DNA of 64,000 bases from positions 3,596,001 to 3,660,000 of the forward strand of contig OX465599.1 in the NCBI GenBank assembly GCA_950022295.1. Direction: 5' to 3'. This document shows, piece by piece, positions 55,994 through 64,000 of this stretch. The translations under genes and the position numbers were made by a program. The first letter of the stretch is position 1, and the number at the start of each line of letters is the position of its first letter. This DNA comes from Bromus sterilis (taxonomy: Eukaryota; Streptophyta; Magnoliopsida; Poales; Poaceae). The notes below the pieces were generated by a model. The model searched no databases and was not told where the DNA came from. It was given only the letters and a program-made list of their open reading frames with translations.

Positions 55994-58080
55994 AGCCTTC
56001 AAAAATGGGACAACACCCTCGGACGCCACCGTCATCGACCTGGCTAGATCTAGGCAAGCAATGATCCACGACAAGAATTCTTCGCCACCCCCTTACATCA
56101 CGTCGAGCGCTTGCGTCCATGCCGCCCACACGACCATGCCAACCAGCCCGCACCTATGTCGCGAGCTCATCCCGCTACTCCCACCACCAGGGGCGCCGCC
56201 CAGACATCCGAGACCGCCGGCCCCACCTCCACCACCGCTGCACACGGACACCGCCAACCGGTAAGGAAAAAGATGCACCTTTCGCCCAATCCACAACGTA
56301 GGTAGGAAGGAAGGCCCATCCGGCAAGTAACATGACCCCTGCCACCACCAGTGGATCATAGATGCGCCCCGCGTTAGGCCCCAAACAACACCAAACTGAG
56401 GCCACCACGGCACCCGAACAAAGGAAGCAGAGGGCCACCCCATCACTACTATGCCACCCACACCAGACGACCACCATGGCAGGGGACAACTGCCCGCGTA
56501 TCCTAGGTCGCGCATGACCCGCACCGATCGGGGTCTGATCTGAGCATCATGCATCGCGACGAGGCTGTCGCCGTCCCTGACCACCCCACATACACCGCCA
56601 TCCCACCGCCTGTCGCGCAGTTGAGTCCCACCTGCAAGCCACCACACGGTGACACCCGTCCTCCAACTCCACTCCCCGGCTCGGTCTCCTCAGCCCACAC
56701 CAAGGTCACCGCGGGGAAAGGGGGGATGAACAGGCCCCCATCACCGCTGACAATGACTGGGCCTCGTCTGGCTGCACCCTCAAACGACTGCGAGGGAGAG
56801 GAGGTAAGAGTGGGGTGATTACTTTCGGCCTATGCATCAATCTATGCACATAACTATTTTATTAATCCAAGTAATAAACAATTGAAAATATCATTTTAAA
56901 ATCACAAGCAATCTTTCTTGCATAGGTAAAAACTATCACAACCGGCGAAAATATAACTAGATGACTAAACACGTATCCTATTAATAGATTGCCATCCAAT
57001 ATGAAACAAGTTCACTCTGTTGGTGCACATGAACACGTTTGATACACTTGGCAACAAGAAAAAAGAACGTAATACAACATTACATAACACTGGAAAAAAC
57101 TAATTTCCCTAAAACAAAAGAGTTTGAACGAATCTTAAAGCAAAGACTAATATATCGACCACTATGTTTATTACAGACAATAGAAATATGCAAAAACAAG
57201 CGCAAACAACACACATCAAACTACCAGGGGTGTCGGCAAAGGGCAACCATTGTTAGTGATCGAATCTATGCATACATGACGTGGAGGCACATGATCATCA
57301 TCTTACACGCTCCATTTACATATGAAATACGTATATCCTAGCTAGCTCTTGTAGATTGATTCAGCGGGCATTAATTCAAAGTGTTTTATCCGTTTAGTTA
57401 ACATTTAGCTAGCATTGCAAAAAATTTATAGATGAAATAGCATCCTATTTGTTGCGTCAGAAAGTTTCAGGCTATTACTCAACAGAAGTTGTATGGTGCC
57501 GGCCGGGTGAATACTTAATTATATCTGCGAAGTAATAATGTTGAAGCAGCGGCACGTCTACAACTACGTAGTATACTCACATCACATTGCCAGTTCTCAC
57601 ATTAATTATTGTTCTTGGGCTCAATGAAAACTCTAAACAGGACAATAATTAATATGGTGGTCACCAAATCATCATCCAGCATGCCTTGGAATTTTTCCTA
57701 CCAGCAGAAAGTTGATCTCCCACGATCAATTCTTGCACTCATTCTACATATTTTGTTTTTAGAGGTGTACCCAACCCATATGTTAATTTCTAGTTAATCC
57801 ATCATTATCCAAGCTTGTTTTGACATGCACCGAGTGCATATTGCTAGTACTTTATAAGATAGCCTGGGTATCTGATCGGTAGTGATGCAGCCTTTGAAAT
57901 TATCTAAACCGTGCACAGAGGAAATAAAATCCAAGATGGGAAACATATGACTCGACGATGACTCATATGTACATACTTAGATATGGCCTAGAAGTACTTC
58001 AATAATCAGGTGTTTAATTATTTTTTTATTCTGAGAACCATCTGTGGAGGGACGGCTAAGAGAACTGTGTACCCTACCTC
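55994..58080. other. intergenic, no gene seen
   Basis: Between 56050 and 56815 the sequence is C-rich and proline/serine-like frames occur on both strands without domain similarity. From 56820 to 58080 the sequence is AT-rich with no coding signal. Confidence 0.4.
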
Positions 58081-58159
58081 AGCATGGATCAAATCACAGG
58101 TTTAACGCTTTGGTATCTCCTTAAAAAGACAAATATTCTTTCAGTAGTAGGAGATGCTC

Positions 58160-58440
58160 CCGTCCAACTCGGAAACGATGCATTATCGAGTTACGTCCAA
58201 CTCAAAAGCAAGAGATCACCGAGTAACGTCCAACTCGAAGGCGAGAGCTCACCAAGTAACATCCAACTCGGAAACGATACGTTACCGAGTTACGTCCAAC
58301 TTGAAGACGGTACATACCGAGTTATCGCCAACTTGGAGATGGCACACACCGAGTTGCAGCCAACTCGGAGGTGGTACGCCGCACCGAGTTACAGTTAAGT
58401 CGGAGACGACATATACTGAGTTGCAGCCAGCCCATGACTC
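58160..58440 (+). repeat. tandem repeat of about 33 bp (GTCCAACTCGGA...CCGAGTTA)
   Basis: Eight to nine imperfect units share a CCAACTCGGAGACG core and end with CACCGAGTTA. Unit length is 32-35 bp. The array encodes VQLGNDTLPS-like repeats in one plus frame and TELQPT-like repeats in another. I regard it as non-coding repeat, possibly part of a retroelement. Confidence 0.85.
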
Positions 58441-58753
58441 GGAACTTCCTTGGAGCTAGATGTGGAGTACAAGCAAGAAGGGAACGCGAAGATGAAGGAA
58501 ACAAGAACATACCAAGTCAAGGGCAAGTCTGTTGGAGCAAGTTATTCGGGCAACGAGCACTTGCAACTCAGAAATCAACGTGCTGACTTGGTTTTAGCTC
58601 CAGAGTGTAGCTTGGTTTGGACTTCCGGTTTCTTTTCGTGTGCGCCAAGATCACCGAGCCGACTCGGTTTTTAGCTTCAGAGTTTCTGTTTGTGCGTGCC
58701 CTGTATGATAAGAGTTTTGGCCGAGTTGTACTTGTACACGCCAAGTCTTGCGT

Positions 58754-58768
58754 GCCCTATATATAAAG
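58754..58768 (+). promoter_or_regulatory. TATA-like motif, perhaps of an LTR
   Basis: CCCTATATATAAAGG is followed about 30 bp later by a plausible transcript start, as in LTR promoters. No coding gene follows before the LINE at 59402, so its role is unclear. Confidence 0.35.
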
Positions 58769-59401
58769 GGTTCTGGCCGATAGGAAAAAGGAGGAATCAA
58801 TCGATCTATTACTCTAAAACACATCTACACTTTTCATGTACCCTTTTTATCTTTCTTTCCCCAAGCTTTAGTAACCGTAGGGTCCGGGAATCATGTTTGC
58901 CGCTTTGCGCTGAAAACCGGTCGGTTTTCCTCCACGAAAGCATCTGTTCACTGTCACGAAAGTACGATGGTTATCCTTGTTGCCGTGATGCAAATTTCCG
59001 CCGCAACACAAATTTAGCCACTGTTCCATGCTGCAATGCTTGTACAACCCCCTACCTCCACCATAAGCAGTGTTAAGGTGACTACCCAGTTCAAACTTGC
59101 ATGTGCACACAGGTAATGTAGATTGTCTTTAATCATCTAAAGTTTTTCTTTAAACCTTGTAACTTCTAATTTTGGATCGTATCACATGGCCTTTAGAAAG
59201 TTTCCTCATTTTCTTTCAGCTGACATGCTTCAGGCATTCACTTTAAATAATGATATTGTATATTCACGTTCTCATTCTCATCCTCAACAGCTTTTGGCAG
59301 TTGTTTTCATCTTATAATAATATTGTGATTTATCGTTTTTGTTACAAAATAGTTAATTTTGAACTAATTGGCTTGACCTAAATGACGTATATTCAAGAAT
59401 G

Positions 59402-61285
59402 AAGTTTTTCTTTGAAACATTAAAACCACCTTTACTCCACCAACGTAGCATCACGAACAATCACCTGGACCACACCATCGGGGATGTCTATCCAGGTCTG
59501 CGGAAAGGAATTCCTAGCTAACCTAGCTAGTTCATGAGCTACACCATTATTCTCCCTATTACAATGTTGATAAATGACATGACTAAAATCTAAGGACATG
59601 AAATAACAGTCATCATGATAGAACTCGCTACTGAAGAAGAAGAACCTTCCAGTAGTTCCTCGATCACTTCCAGGCAGTCTGACTCCACCTCTATCCTGGA
59701 ACATCCCATAGTTCTGGCTAAGTTCAAGCCGAACCTAACCGCGATAGCTTCTGCAGTTGAACTATTGTAACAGATATCAAGCTTCTCATTAGCACCAGCA
59801 ACAAATTTCCCCGTGTGATCACGCAAAACTGCTCCAACGGTTCCTTGAAGAGTATCCTCATCGAACCCAGCGTCCACATTCAGTTTCAAGTAACCCTTTC
59901 TCGGTCATTTCCAAGTTCCTCTTCGTGTCTTCGCTTTGGGTTTGCAAGTTGCCTCAAAATTCGCCGTGAGGCTACGAATCGCAAGGCAGACCTGAGAAGC
60001 TGTTTGTGTCTCCTCGTCATGGGTTAGCTTGCGTCTTTCATACCAAAGATACCACGCCGCTGTAGCTATGGTCTCTGCAAAATTACTCTGACCAAGAATT
60101 CGAGTTGTGTTGGGAAGGTACAGCAGGTACTCTAGCGTAGCCTCACCTGCTCTGTCGATTCCGCAAGCTTTACTAATTTCCTCCTTGAGCCCCAACAATT
60201 CCCAAACTTGTCTGGCCGATTTACACTCGAACAACAAATGCTTTATAGAGTCTGCCCCTTTGTTACATGCTGGGCAATGAGGTGGAACCTTCAGGTGCTT
60301 TCCCGCCAAGACCGCTCGACAGGGTATAGCGCTCTGAAGGGCACACCATATAATTTTTTTTTAACTTTGGCTGGGCAGTGGAGCTTCCAGACACTATCCC
60401 AAATGCTTGCACCTGAAGATGATTCATTGAGCGCCAAAAGTTTACCTCCATACCGATGTTCCCATTCTAGTGCATAGGCCGGCCGGACCGAAAATGTACC
60501 AGTTTTCGTAGGTTGCCACGCTATGAAATCTGTCATTTCATGTGCGGGTAAAGGAATCGCCAGAACTCTTTGTGCGTCAATTGGCCACAACGTTGTTTGA
60601 CCAAATCCTCGTCCCAGTCTCCATTCACAGGGTTGATCAAATCCGAAACCTTGCTGATCATATTACTACCACGGTTTGACAGAACCATTCTTTAAGCAGA
60701 CATCGGTATCCATGCATCTTCCCAGATATTCACTTTCTCTCCGTCTCCAATCCTCCAGATATATCCTCTTTTTAGAGTTTGAACCCCGGCCAAGATACTT
60801 TGCCAAGTGAATGATGAGCGTTTCTTTGGAGTTGCGCTCATCAGATCAACATCAGGGTAGTACTTTGCTTTCAAGATAGTAGCACATAGCGAGTCTGGTT
60901 CATCAATAAGTATCCACGCTTGTTTTGCCAATAGGGCCAGATTAAAGCAATGTATATCTCTGAACCCCATTCCACCATTCTTCTTCGGAATACACATCTT
61001 CCACCAGGCAAACCAATGAAGCTTTCGACCTGTCGTATCATCACCCCACCAGTATTGCGCCATCGCGTCTGATATTCCTTTACAATCTTTTTTAGGAATT
61101 TTAAAGACGGACATTGCATACGTTGGTATTGCTTGTGCAACCGATTTAAGAAGAACTTCCTTTCCTCCTGCAGAAAGACATCGTTCCTTCCAACCCAGAA
61201 GTTTTATCATCAATCTATCGATCAAATACTGGAAATTATCACTTTTCTCCACTCCAAGTATTTGTCATTGAGTGCTTCAGTCATG
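59402..61285 (-). mobile_element. 5'-truncated LINE with 13-bp target duplication
   Basis: The exact 13-bp sequence ATATTCAAGAATG flanks the element at 59389-59401 and 61286-61298. The 3' end is on the left. The 1884-bp insertion contains only the last part of ORF2, as expected from incomplete reverse transcription. Confidence 0.93.
59432..61252 (-). pseudogene. LINE ORF2 3' part: RT end, zf-RVT, RNase H
   Basis: The RT C-terminal region (AGGKEVLLKSVAQAIPTYAM, NGGMGFRDIHCFNLALLAKQ, IWRIGDGEKVNIWEDAWIP) is open at 61252-60692. It is followed in shifted frames by the zf-RVT part (CPACNKGADSIKHLLFEC, 60309-59905) and an RNase H part (KLNVDAGFDEDT, STAEAIAVRFGL, 59889-59432, stop after DATLVE). 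The catalytic RT core is absent because of 5' truncation. Confidence 0.9.
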
Positions 61286-61531
61286 ATATTCAAGAATGGA
61301 GATAATTAATATTGACCTAAACCACAGCTTTCCTCCTTGGAGGAAGTACGTAGTTTGTCATGTTCCATCATAGCCCGAATAAGTTTGAGTTTGTTTAAGA
61401 CTACCTTTAAAAATCATGCCAGTTGCTGGTATTTACCACACCATAGATTAAGGTGGACTTAAAACGAGCCGGAGCCCAACTCGGAGAAGGGGGGGATCCG
61501 ATGGAGCCTAGGGTTTGCGGGGCGGGGCGGG

Positions 61532-61540
61532 TATATATAC
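61532..61540 (+). promoter_or_regulatory. TATA box of the 61.6-kb gene
   Basis: TATATATAC about 105 bp before the start codon. A telo-box-like AGGGTTT lies about 20 bp upstream of it, at 61510-61516. Confidence 0.6.
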
Positions 61541-61640
61541 AGGTCAGGGGTTTTCCTGGGTCCAAGAAGGCAACTGCCGCCGCAACCTAGCACTCCAGCC
61601 CGATCTAGATTATCTAATAGGGAGAAGAAAAGAAGAGGAG

Positions 61641-62240
61641 ATGGAGGGAGAGGTCGCGGCGATGGCTACCCGGCTGGAGTCGTCGGTGGGGCTGAAGAGG
61701 AAGGAGTACACCTGGGATTACATGGTGGATTTCGCAGACGATTTCCGCGACGTCGACATTAGAGGAGGGATGGTGTCGTGCTTCATGAAGACCGAGGACG
61801 ACGGGAAGGGCAGCGGCGACATCGAGCTCCCGAAGACGAAGACCAAGGGCGGCAAGGCGGAGTCCGGATCCAAGACCAAGGGCGGCGAGGCGGAGTCCGG
61901 ATCTAAGACCAAGGGCGGCGAGGCGGAGTCCGGATCCAAGACCAAGGGCGGCGACATGGAGCTCCCGAAGACGAAGACCAAGGGCACTGCCAAGCCGGCG
62001 GGGGCCCGGAAGAGGAGGACCAAGATTGTGAAATACAGGATCGACAAGTCGGCGAAACCTTTATTCAGCAAGAAACCTATCCTCCCCGTCGATACATCAC
62101 TTTACAGTGAAGGCTACCTTGCTGCCCTCTGGAACTACCTCAAGCTGGAAAAGAGCATCCTCGAGCAGTTCGAGACCAAGGGATACGCCGAGTACGAGAG
62201 GGAGGAGGAGGTCACCGACGACGACGTGGAGGATGTTTAA
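61641..62240 (+). CDS. unknown lysine-rich protein with 11-residue repeats
   Basis: A single-exon frame of 199 residues starts at MEGEVAAMATRLESS, the first ATG after the TATA box, and is supported by an A/G-rich leader ending GGAG. The N-terminal part (LKRKEYTWDYMVDFADDFRD) is followed by three to four 33-bp repeats encoding TKGGEAESGSK, flanked by two copies of ELPKTKTKG. A basic stretch (ARKRRTKIVKYR) could be a nuclear localisation signal. The C-terminal part (SLYSEGYLAALWNYLKLEKS) is helical and ends in an acidic tail. I do not recognise a family. The promoter elements and a following AT-rich 3' region argue for a real gene. It lies on its own, with no operon-like partner. Confidence 0.6.
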   Translation: MEGEVAAMATRLESSVGLKRKEYTWDYMVDFADDFRDVDIRGGMVSCFMKTEDDGKGSGDIELPKTKTKGGKAESGSKTKGGEAESGSKTKGGEAESGSKTKGGDMELPKTKTKGTAKPAGARKRRTKIVKYRIDKSAKPLFSKKPILPVDTSLYSEGYLAALWNYLKLEKSILEQFETKGYAEYEREEEVTDDDVEDV

Positions 62241-64000
62241 TTCTGTTTTAAGTTTTATTAAGTGTGTCTTAATAATTTCCAAGATCCTTGTGTGTGTGTG
62301 AGAGAGAGTTCCAGACCTTGTCAGCTTTCAAATATGTTATAATCTCGTATTTTTACTGTTGTATTGATGTGTGGCATAGCTAATCTGGTGCATCTTTGTT
62401 TTGGGTCTCTTCATTCTGTATTATACTAAATAGCTCACGCTTTGTATCTGAAACAATGGAAGAGCATTTGCTCCAATTGACTTCTTACCTTTTTTCCTTC
62501 AATGTTCAGGGCACAACTAAGGGATGCGAGTTGAAGGCTAACTAATATATTGGCATGTTACTATGCTTATAATTTAAGCACAAGAGGAAGAGACTTCATG
62601 AATGCATTATTGGGCTCCAAATCAGGTTCAACTTGAACTATGCATTTATATAAAAGTTCTTGACTGGTTTGCTCAAGTGTTTGAAACTGGAGAATAGTAG
62701 TTGCTGCTTTTTTTTAATTCCAAACTCCACACTATAGGCAGGCATATATTTCTAAGGTTAGCCTACTCATATCATCAAGAGACATTTCCCCCCCTTGATG
62801 ACATGCTGGTCTGCTTTGCATTTTTATTCTACTATGCATTTCTGATGTGGCTTCTACAAGTGAGGAGCCAACAGGAGGTCGTTCATGTGCATGAAATTTT
62901 CAAATTGTTGATGCACTCGAATTGTTCATTGTTCATGTGGCTTCTATAATCTCTGCACTATGGTTGCATCACAACATTCTCCTCATATTTCACTCCTATT
63001 GCTTTCTGATCAGATATGATTAGGGAAGCTATTCACGGTTGCCTCAATGTCGTAGCAACTTCTACATGTAGTGCACACTGCCACATTGCCACACTGATTT
63101 ACGTTCAACTTGTATATTTTACCATTAAGATGTAGAAGGGCATACATTCTTTCGGGTTTCAGTTTTGCCACACTGATTTACTATCGGTCCAATGCTTGCT
63201 CCAGGCTGCAGAAGAGGTGTTCACCCATGGCTCCTTACAGGATCTTGGATCTCAGTCCTGTAATTGCTTATAGGACCTAGATCAATGTGTGCAGTGGTAG
63301 TCAATTTGTTCATGGGCGCAAATGTAATGCTAAAAACAAACAAAATTATGATTTATTTATTCTTCTTAATGCAATGTCCAGTCAAGAAAAAGTTGTGTCA
63401 ATGCAAACAATATTCCAATTGGATGGCGAGTTTTATATTGGTTTATCTCCGAACGGTCACAATTCCTACTGTGGGTCTTCAAGATCATTCTTAATTTTTT
63501 TATTACCTTTTAAGAGACTGCCTGATGCTACTATTGGAATTGACTACAATGTATAAACTATAAAACAATCAAGAATGATCCTAATTTGGATAGTCATGCT
63601 ACCATTGGGATTGACTACTAGTACAATGTAAACTACGAACATGAGTGTGGCCTCGCTAAATTCATTTATCACTTCACTTTACACTAATATGCATTGCATC
63701 ACAAACAATGCTGCACCTATATACCATACTAACTTTCTTCCAAATTGAGAGTCCAAAGATAGGCGTGCCCCAGGCTCTAATACGCTAATACCCGAGCAGT
63801 ACATTGCTTCTTGATCAGTTGTCTTCTTTGGGTTTGCTCACAGCGCACACACGCCATTTTGCTGCTTGGAGGTTGCCACTTTATCTCCGGCTTTGAATGA
63901 CCTCTAAGGTAAGCAAGCCCCACTTCCTAGCAACAAATTGAATTCAAGTCTGAATCCAAAGAACATTTTCAATAAAACCTACCTCATACAATCTAGTAAT
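62241..64000. other. 3' flank, no recognised gene
   Basis: The first 150 bp are probably the 3' untranslated region of the preceding gene, with a GT/GA dinucleotide tract near 62288-62308. Short frames at 62701-62949 and 63264-63556 have no recognisable domain. A donor-like AAGGTAAGC at about 63907 could mark an exon of a gene continuing outside the window. Confidence 0.3.

Noticed and set aside
58160..58440. CRISPR-like array
   Set aside because: The units adjoin directly without unique spacers, vary in length, and lie in a plant genome.

Overview
The window looks like nuclear DNA of a grass, most likely of the wheat/barley/Aegilops group. The reasons are multi-exon plant genes, very GC-rich single-exon genes, Stowaway, Harbinger, CACTA and Mutator elements with exact target duplications, copia and LINE elements, and a grass-type DUF7595 F-box-like gene cluster. 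The species assignment is inference; no prokaryotic or viral genome organisation is visible.

Layout. 1-1.1 kb: decayed copia pol remnant. 1.7-22 kb: a DUF7595/F-box-like family broken up by transposons. Copy 1 (1733-3405, minus) is a pseudogene split by a solo LTR. Copy 2 (5369-6589, minus) is intact. Copy 3 (12797-13757, minus) is a pseudogene with a copia element (7879-12772, identical LTRs, broken pol) just past its stop codon. Copy 4 (21481-21720, plus) is an inverted C-terminal fragment. Between copies 3 and 4 lie a frameshifted unknown gene (14335-15454), an ATL-type RING-H2 gene (15974-16579), MITEs, and a truncated Harbinger holding a second solo LTR.

22.37-31.76 kb: a Mutator-like element bounded by an exact 9-bp duplication. 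It carries a FAR1-type transposase (plus) convergent with a multi-exon Ulp1/C48 peptidase-like gene (minus). 32.8-38.8 kb: a BOP1/Erb1 ribosome-biogenesis gene (minus) that I resolved into 17 exons; one intron has AT-AC ends typical of the U12 spliceosome. 38.9-44.6 kb: a nearly full-length but mutated LINE inserted 187 bp upstream of the BOP1 start codon. 45-50 kb: AT-rich intergenic DNA. 50.0-52.15 kb: an uninterrupted tonoplast sugar transporter gene (TMT/TST type, minus).

52.6-56.0 kb: a Harbinger transposon whose transposase is itself split by a non-autonomous CACTA element. 58.1-58.5 kb: a roughly 33-bp tandem repeat. 59.4-61.3 kb: a 5'-truncated LINE with a 13-bp target duplication. 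61.6-62.2 kb: a small lysine-rich, repeat-containing unknown gene with a TATA box.

The likely working host genes are BOP1 (nucleolar rRNA processing), the sugar transporter (vacuolar sugar loading), the RING-H2 ligase, DUF7595 copy 2 and possibly the 61.6-kb gene. They show no shared pathway. Most of the remaining sequence is explained by transposable elements, several of them nested.
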